Shown here: in pieces, positions 34,803 to 45,918 of the stretch
Layout of the letters: the number at the start of each line of letters is the position of its first letter
How positions within the stretch are numbered: the stretch's first letter is position 1
From: Apiospora phragmitis
Taxonomy: Eukaryota > Ascomycota > Sordariomycetes > Amphisphaeriales > Apiosporaceae
Length of the DNA stretch: 64,000 nucleotides
NCBI GenBank assembly: GCA_038363925.1
Contig: JAQQWL010000011.1
Span: 4,464,001-4,528,000, forward strand
Direction: 5' to 3'
Position numbers and translations under genes: made by a program
The notes under the pieces: generated by a model
What the model was told of the DNA's origin: nothing
The model's database searches: none
Seen by the model: only the letters and a program-made list of their open reading frames with translations

Positions 34803-35475
34803 TGGATAGGCTCACTCGTGTAGGATATTATGTATGTATAGGATTGAGGTCGTATATAATATAGAGAGATGGAAAGTTGCTACTTGTGGCTTCTTCTATC
34901 TGGTCTAGTACTGACTAAGTACACAACATATGGGGATCATATTCGTCGGCACGCTGCAGAAGTTGCGAAAGCTTGTGTATTGTACTCTTGGAATATTATG
35001 TATGAAACTAGCTAGAGATACTCTTTTCTGGCTACCGGAATCTTCTCTTTCTTTTTGTAAACCAAGCAAGGGGGAAAAGGACGATGTTGCTTTCAGGGCC
35101 AAGACAAGCTTTAAGGGGCATCAGCCAACCCTTTCAAGCGCAATACATTCATTCTCGCCAGAAACGATAAACGACTCCAAGAACCGACAGGGGCACACAC
35201 AAAAATGTGTCATAAAACCACACAGCACCTGCCAACGCCCCAGTCTGGTATTATGGAAAAACACTCGGAGCCACCAGCCGTAATATATGCCACCTTTGAT
35301 TCCCAGTCCCAAACGGAGTGCACCCCTTTGCACATAATCCATCCACCAACTCCGACCAAAACATAACAATAAGGTACGAATGACGCGTAATACCTACACT
35401 CGTTCATGGGGGATAGACAAAGTTCATGCTCTCATAATACTTCAGACCGGGAAAAGCCCCGGCACCACTCATTCA
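34803..35475. other. Convergent 3' intergenic region (GDPD / facB)
   Basis: About 670 bp between two convergent genes, holding the 3' UTRs. No gene was recognised. Confidence 0.5.
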
Positions 35476-38407
35476 TTAAACCAACGACAAATCCAAGCCG
35501 TCCAGCATGAGGGTTTCATGCGCGAACCGCGAGTGATGGTGCAGATTGTTGTTGCTGTTGTTATGATGATGGAAATCGTCGCCGCCGCCTATACCGGCGA
35601 ACGCTTCGTTGCCGGCACCCACGTCGTCGGACGAAAGGCTCTCGTCGCTGAGGCTGAATACACTCTGGGGCTGATGCCCAACTTGGAGACCGCTCAGATC
35701 CCATGCGTCCGGCGACCAGTCGCCGTAGGCCGTCTCGCCGCCTGAGTGTGTTGATTCTGCCTCCTGTAGTGAGATGGCCGGACCTCCGTAGATGGCATCG
35801 TACACATTGACCTGCCCGCCGTCCATGGCACCAAGTAATGCTTCCCATTCCGAGGGTGACACGCCGCCCGCAGCACCACGCTTTTCCCCAGTGAAGGGGT
35901 TGGGCACGGAATATATGGGCGAAGGTGCCTGGTGTGGCCGAGTCGAAAGATGCGAGGGGTAGGCTTGCGTTTGCTCGTGTGGTGAAACGGGCTGGTGCAC
36001 AGGCGCAGGGTGGCTGCCCAGCGAAAGGTAGTCGAGATTTGCTTTCGTCTTCTGAGCTGGTGACAACCGCATCATCGATTGCTGAAGATGTGAAATCGAG
36101 TAGCGGTGGTCTCGACGGGGAGGCATAGCGTGTTCTTGGTTTGTGCCGTCGAAAGAGGCACGAGAGAGGGGGCGGTAGAAGTCGGGGCGTATGGCGGATG
36201 CACTCGGCATAGTCATACGACGAAGCTTCTCTTGCTGTGCAAGCAGATCTGTCTCGCTTACGCTCGCACTCAAGTGGCGTCCAATATTGTGGCTTGATTT
36301 CTTCCTGGGAGCAGGAACGCCTGGTGAAGCTCTCAGAGGCGGTGCTGCCATTACTGGGCTGGTGCTCTTGTGAGTGGACAACGGCGTTCCAGCTAGCGGA
36401 GGCGGCGAAGTCGTCTTACTTTTTGACGCTTGCTCCTCAAGTGCTATGACCATAGAGGCTATCTTCTTCAGATTCAGGGTCCCAGGTGCCTTGGACTTCT
36501 GCAGGATCTTCAGTACACCATTGACGAGTCGAGTGGCGTCTTTCATGAGTTTGCTTTCCTGCTTCAGACCAATGGCCTGGTACAAGAGGGTCATTCCACA
36601 CAGGACGAGTATGTCCGTCTTATTGAGACAGAAGGAGAAGGACATGCCGCGCTCTTCGAGCAACTGGACGATCTGGATAGTGTGTTTGCTCGACTCCGAG
36701 ATGGTCATGAGAGACGGGGCGTCCTTGGAGCCCAGATTGGTACCGATAGCGGGCCGGTGGATCAGGATACGCGTATGGTAGTAGGCGAGGGCCTATCAAA
36801 AGTCAGATCGAACCTCATCGGGTTGAGTCAGTATGGACTTACAAGAATTGGGGAACGGCTTCCGGTGACATCCGTGGACGGTTTGTCCTGAGCAAAGGTA
36901 AGCTTCAGGTGAGTTGGCAGGTCCTCGCTCCACTCGCACAACTCGGCATCGAGAGCAGCGATCTGTTGCAGAGAAAGTTCGTAAGATGTCGAGGCGGGAT
37001 AATTCTTGCCCAAGACCTTGGCCAGGATCCGCGACAGCCTAAATAGTGCAAGGGCGCTCGAGATCCTGGTATACTCTCCGGGTAGAGTAGGCTGGAACCC
37101 CTTTTCCGTAACATACTCGTCGTCACAATCGGACGGGAGCTCTGTATGGATATCTTCCTCCCGCAGGACCTTGGGCAATCCGAGCATAGCAGCAGAGAAA
37201 CTGCGGGATATAGTCAGTCATGGCCGCTCGGGTTTCATACAAGTGTATAGTGGTGGAAGATACTTACCAGTCCAGCGCGTACAGGGTCCAGAAGACCTTC
37301 TTTCGGGTTTCGATAGTCAAAGCGCCAAAAGAGAAGCGCTTTTGGCTCTGATGCAATCCCAATCGATGTGATAAGGCCACGGCCACGCCCTTGTAGTGTA
37401 CTAAGCGCTTGTAGTCTGCCCTTATGCTGCAGTATATCAGAGCAAGCACCAAGCACTGCAACGTGTTCATAGTGTTTTCCATGAGGATGGCATCGAGGGC
37501 CTTTTGCCACTGGTCCTCGCAAGCAGCGATCTGTTCGTAGTCGGGCGATTCGCTCGACAATGAAGCAATGCCGAAGACGAGGTAGAGCTGAGCAATCTTG
37601 TAGTTGCTCTTGACTTTGTCGGCATCGGCGGAGAAATCCTCGTACAGACGAAGGAAAGTAGGCTTGTGCAGTACAGGGAAGAGTGGCGCCCACTCCTGGA
37701 AGTATACATTGACGCAACGATCAGTGAACAACCTCGGTGGAATCCGCAATGCTGAGGCCGGCTCATTCGTGGTCAATGGTGCACAGCCTTGTATATGGAG
37801 GAATGCCTCCGGGTTGAAGTCGGAGCAAGACTTTCCATTCTCCTGGAGCCTGCGCTTGAGTGTTTCTGCACACAGGTTAGATTATGACTTTGCACGGCCC
37901 ACCTCAATATCACTTACCAATGAATGAACGACCACTTGATGGTCCCATAAAGTAAGAGTCTGAGTTCTCAACGCCGAGCAACAGCGGCGATGCTTGTACC
38001 CGGAAAGTGTCCTCTTTGACTGGCGGCCCCTGGTCCTTCCTGGATGCTGCTGTGGATGATGGCGTGCTAGGGGATTCTGAGACGCGGCGATGCTGATGGC
38101 CATGCATCTTGGACAGCATATCGATCTTCTCATCCTTCTCGTCTAGCAGGTCCTTAAGCTCTCGGTTCTCGGCCTCTAACGCCCTAACACGCTCCTCAAG
38201 CGACTCGGTGTAGCCGCGAGGAAAGGCACGACGACTGAGTTTGTCGCTGGTACGACACTCAAACCCTACGTTGGCACATTGCGAACAGGTCGGCCGAATG
38301 CCGTCGCACCGGATCTTCTTGGACCTACAGCGGTCACAGGCCTGAGCGATGCGGCTTTGCGAGCTGGTGCCCACCTTGATCACCTTCATAGGCAGGATTC
38401 CAGGCAT
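35476..38407 (-). CDS. facB: FacB/Cat8-type Zn2Cys6 transcription activator (acetate/gluconeogenic regulation)
   Basis: Nuclear binuclear zinc-cluster activator. Exons on the minus strand: 38407-37918, 37865-37268, 37200-36843 and 36792-35476; all introns are GT-AG and the product is 920 residues. The DNA-binding cluster is near residues 23-50 ([17 protein letters not shown] and [12 protein letters not shown]), followed by [20 protein letters not shown] and a coiled coil with [15 protein letters not shown]. This linker and dimerisation region is characteristic of FacB and Cat8. The middle (about 190-530) is the fungal-specific transcription factor domain ([35 protein letters not shown]). The C-terminal 300 residues are Ser/Pro-rich with acidic patches (likely activation domain). 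Family members switch on acetyl-CoA synthase and glyoxylate-cycle genes. Assignment within FacB/Cat8 is by sequence memory, not by a search. Confidence 0.85.
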
Positions 38408-41371
38408 GATGGCGACGTCCTGAATGAGACAAGGGCTCGAATGATTGTGGCCTTGCTTGTGATATAGCAGCTTGGCGATGATTTCATCCCCTTTGACGTA
38501 GTCCAGTGGTGAGGGTGAAACGCGGTTCTCGCGTGAGTTGGCTCCACTACGGCCTATCGGGCCTTCTCCTGCCCGTGGGACTGCGCGCTCAGGATGACGA
38601 GATATTAAGTGGTAGTAGTATATTGGTATGCGTATAACTGAGTAGTATTCTCCAGACAGTCTCTGATCAACGGAACGGCTCAGGGATAAGGGGGTGCGTT
38701 GCTTGGCACGACAAGAATAGTATTGATATATAAAGGAGCAAGGAGTATGTAAGAAAAACACCAGATGAAAGAGAGGGAAAAGGGAGATGAGAGTCGGTAT
38801 GGACGAGAATGGAGAATCGTGGGTGAGTGTGGAGAAGATTAAGGGAAACGGAACAGCGGAGCCCAGCGGATCCTCCGTCCTCGTCCCCCCCTCCCCCCCC
38901 CCCTCCTCAGCTGCGCAGCCTACCAATAGCGCCGTCGAGAAAAATCTGGGGTGGACAAGGGTGCTGGGGTAGGCAGGAGTAGACGAGTGCTGACGAGGAT
39001 ACATAGGAGAAGTGATTATCGACGAGGATGATGAAAAAAACAACATGGTTCTCGTCATTGCTCCGTTCCAACACGCCTACCCCGGGTGGGGTTGACTGGG
39101 CAGTAGACTGGCTGACTGGGGGTCGCACACATCATCCCCGCCCACACTCGCTTCTCGCCAATCACCGACGATGCGAATCAAAGGCTTTGGCTCCGAACGA
39201 CCGGTACTACGGCCAGTACGCAACGACACCGTCGTCCTGGTCATGCTGGCTCCAAATCCAGACTGGTCCTTCCAGATCACCATCGTGCCATCCCGGTCGC
39301 CCTCACAGTTTCTGGTAAGCCCTTGGGTAGTGTGACAGTAGTGTCGTCGTAGCCTAGTCTGAAGAAGTACATGGCCTCTCTTCTCCATCCTCCTCTCGTG
39401 TGTGTGTACTACCTCGAATGCCCACCCAATCATGGCGTCTGGGGTAACACGCAAGAGTCAGTCGTCGGGTGTTTGCGCGTACGGAAGGGGACAAGGAGCG
39501 AGCGAGCGAGAGGGAGAGTCGCGATGTTGGATTTATTAGTATGCCAAGCGCTGTAGGTCAGCAGACGGCTGCTTTGCTTCGACTTGGCCATGGGTGCCTG
39601 CCAGTCTAGCAGCTGCACTAAGCCCCGACTTTCGCAGGCCGGTAACCGGACTAGCGAAGGCCTAAAACAGCGGTCCCCAATGCCTTATTTTGTGCTTTAT
39701 TTCTCCCTGGACGGGTCAAAACGGACAGAAGAACGGGGATCTCAGCCTGGCTTCCAAGAAACATGCCCGATAGCCGACCACTGCCAGCAGCCAGCCAGCC
39801 TGCCCAATACGTACGATGGAGTAATGATGGACGATCTGCCCATGACGTATCGCATACGATTTAGTGGTACTGGATTGTGATATGTGGCGATTCCTTGTCT
39901 CATGCTAATCCTTATACGATGCCTGTAATAGCTAGCTGGCTGTACAAGGTTACCAAAGGAACGGGTTTGGCCAAGTACATACTGTAGGTAGACAACATTG
40001 CGTGTTCTGACTCGAGCAGTTGCACTCCTTACGAATTGAAACATCAAGTAGGCCGGGGATTCGGGTCAATCTGTGAGTCGAGGTGGTCGAGGTTGCATGA
40101 TTCCATATACCACGTGGAACTTGTCCGAGGTCCTTCTCCAAGGACAACCCCCCTGGTTGTGTTTGATACGCCTTCTTAGGCAGATCCCGGGGATGTCATA
40201 GGCCTGTAGCTTTTACCACTACTATAGCGTCGCTTAGCCAGCCAAGCTGCCCTGGGGAACATGGTGATAGGAGGCCTTGACTGCCTAGACTACCGAAATC
40301 CTGGGGTCGGTCACCGTCTAATTGTGTTGATACATAGATCTTCCCTAGTAATTATCGTGCTCGCTCATGGTGCTTGGTTGTTCAGACATGGCATTTGCAG
40401 TGGCGCAATGGGGTTGATCTGCACCCTGTTCAAGCATTGTGCTCAAAAGGCGCCCTGCATCTGCAAGTGACTGGAGACCCTCAGACCCTGTCAGCCTGTA
40501 TGGTTGGCAGCTGCTGTGAGACATGAACGGCTCTGATTGGGCTGGCAGTCATACCCCTCAGCACTTTGCTTTTGATATTCATCTTTGAGGTTCTCTGCAC
40601 TTTCTGTTGAGCGTAGCAGAATACATGAGTCGGTTTGATTGGCAGACAATCAGATAACCAAGTGATCCCTGTATGCCTGCCTCAGTGCTTCTTATATTTC
40701 GGCAATAGGACGAAATCGACCAAATCGAGCACCCTTCTTTGGATTGTGCTCCCCGGGACCCGTTATGACCGAGATGCGCCCTCGGGGCTGCTGGTAGAAT
40801 ACGATGTACCCGGGCCAGCTGGATAAATCCATTCAAAGGCGCCACCTCATGGCACAAGGATCATCTGGAAATCAAAATCAAAAGTGAAGCATACCTAACT
40901 TAGTATAGATCAGATGCTGGCCAGTCCAACCAGCACCGCCAGGGGCCAATCTGCCGTGTGCTGGCCAATTTGAATTGGCATGGCGACTCCGGGGTTTTAA
41001 ATGACTTTGTAAATGAGACGGCCAGGCTGAAGTTGTTTTTCAGGAGTAGCTAGAGCACAGGATGGCGCGTCTCCAGAAACGGGGCTGACTACGAGTATCG
41101 GAAGTCCCACATCTCTCCAGCTTCACCGTGCTATTTTCCCATTCCCATTGTTTTATTACAACATATGCTTGAGCTGTCACTGTCCCTTGTTTTAGTATTA
41201 GGCAACTGAGCACGTGCTCGTATGAAGTGTTTGTTTCACTTGAGCGGAAACGAACTCTCCGTAGGTGGGTAGCCGTAGTAACACATGTACACCGTCGCGA
41301 CTGTAACTGTTGCATAAATCAGGCGAACCTGTCCTGACTGCGCATCTTTCCTAAGTAGCATGGCCGACCAA
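38408..41371. other. Intergenic region upstream of facB
   Basis: About 3 kb. The first 650 bp probably include the facB leader and promoter; the frame continues open upstream of the chosen start, but without homology. C-rich runs lie at about 38,886-38,903. From 40,480 to 41,050 the sequence has many CCAAT/ATTGG boxes, a CCAGCTGG palindrome followed by GATAAATC, and a possible hairpin near 40,728-40,751. No coding gene is seen. It is one of the two longest gene-free stretches in the gene-rich part. Confidence 0.5.
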
Positions 41372-43001
41372 TCAGCTAAAGTCTTCGTTATCATCTTCAT
41401 TAACGGTCACCTGCGGGCGGTCTTCGTCGTTTGGGGTAGGTTCCATCGACCCGAGATAGGCAAGCACACTATCGTCTGAAAAGAGCTCGTCTCTCTATAC
41501 CACACAACCTATTATTAGCAGCGGACTCGTGGAAGCATCGTTTTAAGTTGTTTGCGTATACACGAAATAGACTTACCTGGCTTTCCAGCTTGCCTATCAT
41601 CCTCTCTAGGAGGTCTTGTTCGACTTCTCTTAGATGTGCTGTAGTCCGGACAATGTCCTCCCGTGGTGGGTCAGAGTATTTACTGCTGCTGACGGGAATG
41701 CTCAATTCTTCGAGTTGTTGTTGGAGCCTTTCGAGTACAACAGTGACGACTCTTAGTTCAAAGATTTTGTTTAGTTCGTGGCTTTCTATCAAACTCTTCA
41801 GGTCGTGCGAACGATCTGTTGCATCGTCATCTTGCCAGTAGAGTTTCAGTTCTTGAGACCCATCAGTCTCCTGCACGACAGCAAAATTCAGACCGTCCTC
41901 CTCATTCAAGCACATCAGATAGGCAAAGGGGCAACTCCAGCTAGGAACGCCATCCTCGCCATCTGTGACCTGGATCGTGGGTGGTGCCCTGAATATATGC
42001 ATCTTGGCCTTTGCAAGAGGGTCATCTTCCATGGGTTCCAGAGGCAGGACTAGTTTTCCTGCTTGACAATTCGGGTCGACGAAGCCGTAATTAAATAGCA
42101 TCTCCGCTGCTGACTTTCCTTGCCCGTAGTCTATCGTGAATTCTTGGCCTTTGGAAATGCTAACGCCATCTCTGAGGACAATAGTGACTTGGTCTTGGGT
42201 GACTTCTTCGAAGCGAGCAGTGGCCTGAGCAGAGTGGTTGGCCAAGTCTAGGCATGGCACCATGGACTCGCCAGATGACGGTAGCTCTAAAGACCGCGAT
42301 CTGTATATGGCATCAAGCAAGACCCAATCATGGATAGTGACCCGTTCCTCTGCCCACACATTGTCATACCAAAAGCGGAGGTCGTCTGATTTTGCTTTGA
42401 TCGCATCAAACTCTCGGGTGAGAGCAGAGAGCTTCGCGGAGACAGCACTCTGATACACTGTTAGAGAGCAATACGTAGTTGGCTTCTAGGTGGACTAGGT
42501 CTTACTTCGAGGGAGGTTCCCTGTAAATATGCGCGCTCGGCTTCTGCCCACGTCGTGGGCACAGGTATCTGGCTTGGTAAAAGACCGACGTACTGGGTCC
42601 AGGGAGAGACGACACCTTGAACATCGGGAAAATCGGGAGATGATAATATCATTTGCATCAACAAATATAGCAATATGTTGGCTCTATGTGACTGTGACTG
42701 GTCAGGAGCCAGACTTACACGCGCCAAGTGAGGGGCAACGACTGACCTGATGGCCGATTTTCTCCAGAAGATCTCGGAAGTTCTGGTCAACTTTGGCATA
42801 ATCTTCGACTGCTTGTGCCGACAAGACCAAGTCGTGTGGTATCTCGAGCACTGCGTCGGCTCCGCCAGGCGGCAAGTCTGCCTCGGCGACTAAGCCATTT
42901 CCGCGGCCCGCAACTTGCTCGATCTTAACATTGCGGAATTTGACATCGTTGAGAGCACACCAAGCTGGCAGGTCTTGCAAGGGGAACACGGCCCTGCGCA
43001 T
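41372..43001 (-). CDS. SET-domain lysine methyltransferase (SETD6/Rubisco LSMT type)
   Basis: Class VII-like SET methyltransferase, of the group acting on non-histone and ribosomal or cytosolic proteins. Exons on the minus strand: 43001-42747, 42691-42506, 42449-41577 and 41494-41372; the product is 478 residues and all four phases agree. The N-terminal half-SET (VKIEQVAGRGNGLVAE) is followed by the inserted iSET region (WTQYVGLLPSQIPVPTTW). MVPCLDLANHSAQA then supplies the NHS motif for S-adenosylmethionine, and ISKGQEFTIDYGQGKSAAEML the catalytic Tyr. The C-terminus is a helical Rubisco LSMT-type substrate-binding domain, and exon 4 adds a short acidic tail. The substrate is unknown. The gene is divergent from the YchF-type GTPase gene, with 276 bp between the start codons. 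Confidence 0.88.
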
Positions 43002-43277
43002 GTTAGATATAGGGATGTCGTATGTAATAGCGTTGGGATGCGTTAAAATCGAATGACTGCTTTTGATTATTGATTACATACTTGAAGCCGATGGAAAAGG
43101 ACCCCGCCATGGATGATTTAATGATACGATAACCAAGGAAGAACCCCACCATCCAAAAAGTTATCCCACTACCTACGGAATACTGCCCAAGATCAACAAC
43201 GAAACGACGGCGAATCCGAAGCCTGCAGAGCAAACCAAGCAAGCCAAGAATCAAAGCACCCAATACTTCGTTGCGCC
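43002..43277. promoter_or_regulatory. Compact divergent promoter (SET gene / YchF-family GTPase gene)
   Basis: Only 276 bp separate the two start codons at 43001 (-) and 43278 (+), so the genes must share or overlap promoter elements. An A+T-rich stretch lies around 43,040-43,080. No specific factor site is claimed. Confidence 0.6.
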
Positions 43278-44735
43278 ATGGCTCGCGATCCATTGATCGC
43301 TCTTGTTGGCAAGCCATCGGCCGGCAAGAGTACCACTCTGAACAGCTTAACCGATGCGACTTCCAAAGTTGGTGGGTAGATCCCAAAGCCACCACCGCAA
43401 CGCGAACGACGCCCACTGATATATATTCTTACCGCGAGACAGGCAATTACCCGTACGGAGACCCCTGATGCCTCTGGTATACACGGTGTGCGCTGGCATG
43501 TTGGAGCTGTTTGTTGATTTTTCCCTTCCAGATTCACCACCATCGACCCCCAAAGAGCCATCGGTTACCTCCAAATAGACTGCGCCTGCGCCAGGTTCAA
43601 TGTGTCGGATAAGTGCAAGCCCAACTACGGCGGCTGCATCGATGGCCGGCGCTCGGTCCCTATAGAGCTGCTCGACGTCGCGGGACTCGTCCCGGGCGCG
43701 CACGAAGGCAAAGGATTGGGCAACAAGTTTCTTGACGATCTCCGACATGCCGACGCCCTGGTCCACGTCGTGGACGCGAGCGGGAGGACGAACGCCGAGG
43801 GCGAGAACACCAGAGGCTATGATCCGTCGCAGGATATAGCCTGGTTGCGGAGCGAGATCGTCGCCTGGATTAAGGGGAACTTGTACCAGCGCTGGGGATC
43901 CATCAAGAGAAGGCATGTTGCGGTGAAAGCGGCAGCGGTGGACACCCTGCAAGCCCAATTCTCCGGGTACGGTGCCACTACACAATTGGTCGCGCGTACC
44001 TTGGACAAGCTAGCTTTGAAAGAGCCTCTCGAGCACTGGACAGAGGAGACGGTGGATCGCGTCGTTGCCGCGTTTACGGACGAGAAGTTTCCGACCGTGA
44101 TAGCGCTCAACAAGATCGACGATCCGGACGCCTATACAAATCTCATGAAGATCACCAAGATGTACAAGAACAGCCTAGTGGTCCCTTGCTCGGCAAGAGC
44201 CGAGCTGTTCTTAAGAAAAATGGCGAAGCAGGGCTACGTCCAGTACGTCGAAGGTAGCGACTCCGTATGGACAAGGCAAGATCTCATTGACGATGGCGAC
44301 CCCGAAGGTGGCGGTCTCAAGGAGATGGACGAGAAGAACAAAGAGATCATTGATGAGTATAAGGATATGATATTATACCGATATAACTCTACGGGTGTGG
44401 TGGAAGTGCTGTCGGCAGCGGCGAAACTATTGGGTCTTGTCCCCATCTTCCCCGTGCGAAGTACGGCTACGTTCAGCTCAGGGTCTGACGCGAAGGCCGT
44501 GTTCCGCGACTGTGTGTTGGTGAAGAGGAATAGTACGGTGGGTGAGGTGGCGAAGAAGGTAATGGGTGATGTGACAATAGCCTATGTAGAAGGAGTCGGC
44601 GGGACTCGTGTCTCAGAAGACGACATAGTGTCAGTCGGCAAGCATGATGTAAGTCCCTCTGCAGCCATCCGATCTCCCCTTGGATTACCAACTAACTGCT
44701 CTCAGGTTCTATCATTCAAGGTTGGGCGGACATAG
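43278..44735 (+). CDS. ylf2: YchF-family GTPase, Ylf2-like (Obg superfamily)
   Basis: P-loop GTPase of the Obg/YchF branch with a C-terminal TGS-type domain, similar to yeast Ylf2. Exons: 43278-43371, a 10-nt microexon 43443-43452, 43532-44648 and 44706-44735; the product is 416 residues. G1 is [16 protein letters not shown]. Splicing through the microexon rebuilds [18 protein letters not shown], which includes the switch I threonines; skipping it breaks the frame. G3 is [21 protein letters not shown]4 is ALNKIDDPD, and G5 is near VVPCSARAE. The C-terminal part has [21 protein letters not shown] as the TGS strand. The last intron (57 nt) is a multiple of three without a stop. A role in ribosome-associated or translation-linked processes is inferred from the family. 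Confidence 0.9.
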
Positions 44736-45096
44736 GCTGGCTCTATTGAGAAGGGGCCGGCTATAATAGAATGATAGACTGCTTAATAGACTTGCTTTTC
44801 CTGCTATAAGGATATTTGCACAATTATCGTGACATATGGATCTGATGATGCATTGTAGCTTACTTGATGAGTATAACGAGAGGATTGAAGTTAACAATAT
44901 GATTGATGAAGCGGACCCCGGCTACTGCGGAGGTAATCTCTAGGAGCAGACAGGGAGCAACCGGACACTCCATAAGCTGCTGCCGTGAGGCCAACGTTAA
45001 CAACCACCATTGGATCGGATTTTCCAAAACTCATCATTCCTACATTCATTCACTGTGAAACAAAAGACAGCCTTCTGTCTACCTTACATATACACA
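44736..45096. other. Spacer between the YchF-type GTPase gene and the DUF952 gene
   Basis: About 360 bp of 3' flank and promoter. No gene was recognised. Confidence 0.5.
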
Positions 45097-45613
45097 ATGG
45101 CGTGGTCACCACCCTTACCACTCCCGAGATACCTTTACAAGATTATCCCCGCCGCTCCGCCCTCTCCGATCCCGGAGACCTACCCACCCTCCGATCTCGA
45201 CAAACAAGATGGCTTCATCCACCTCAGTAACGCAGAGCAAGTCAGTCAAACACAGTAAAAGCATGCTAAAAAGAAGATATTGGTATTCTGTATTTATATG
45301 TAGAAGCAAACAAAAGCACGAAGCTTTACTAACGCAAACGTCATGCAAATGACAGGTACCGAAGATAGCTGGCATGTTCTTTGCCCAAGCCGCCAGCCTC
45401 TGGGTGCTCAAACTGCGCTTCAGTCCCCAGCTCGTCGAGAAGACGCGTTGGGAGGGTCCCATGGACGGCTGTGCGCATCTCTACGTGGACTTTGGGGCGG
45501 CCGACGTGGAGGATGCCAAACAGTTCTCTCGCTCCGGGGATGGTGGTGAGTCGTGGGCCACGACAATGACGACGATGACGCAGGGGGATGGTGAACACGC
45601 GTGGCTCGAGTAA
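45097..45613 (+). CDS. DUF952-domain protein
   Basis: Small conserved protein of unknown function. Exon 1 is 45097-45240, the intron 45241-45355 (GTCAGT, TACTAAC branch, CAG), exon 2 45356-45613; the product is 133 residues. The N-terminal half YLYKIIPA and LDKQDGFIHLSNAEQ, joined across the intron to VPKIAGMFF, contains the family's DGFIHLS motif. The second half has LWVLKLRFSPQLVEKTRWEG and HLYVDFG, matching the beta-rich DUF952 fold, found alone in bacteria and fungi. The C-terminal 25 residues are low complexity. No signal or membrane segment is seen. I give no function. Confidence 0.85.
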
Positions 45614-45918
45614 ACAACGTGAAAGACGAAATATGTTATCTGTTATGCAAATGATGCTATCACATGTGGGCATTGAAGCACTGGCTACCTAATATCGGCT
45701 GGTATCTTCATCGCATTTCTTTGCTCATGTGTTATGTAAGAGCGTCAATGGAATTTACAAAAATCACATATGTCATCTCATTTAGTTGCCAATTATCCCA
45801 TTATCCCATTCCTAGAACGAAATGGAGGTTTACGAGAACAGTTGTTGATTGTTTGCCCGTCTCTAAGGAGCTAACCTGTGAATTTCATGTGCCCCCAACC
45901 TTCAAGATGTGACTCTGC
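45614..45918. other. Convergent 3' intergenic region (DUF952 / rex3)
   Basis: About 305 bp between two convergent genes. No gene was recognised. Confidence 0.5.

Noticed and set aside
40560..40720. U3 snoRNA-like words (CAGGGATCA, TCTGAGGG) on the minus strand
   Set aside because: The box C/D pair and 5' domain of U3 do not line up; the matches are short and scattered.
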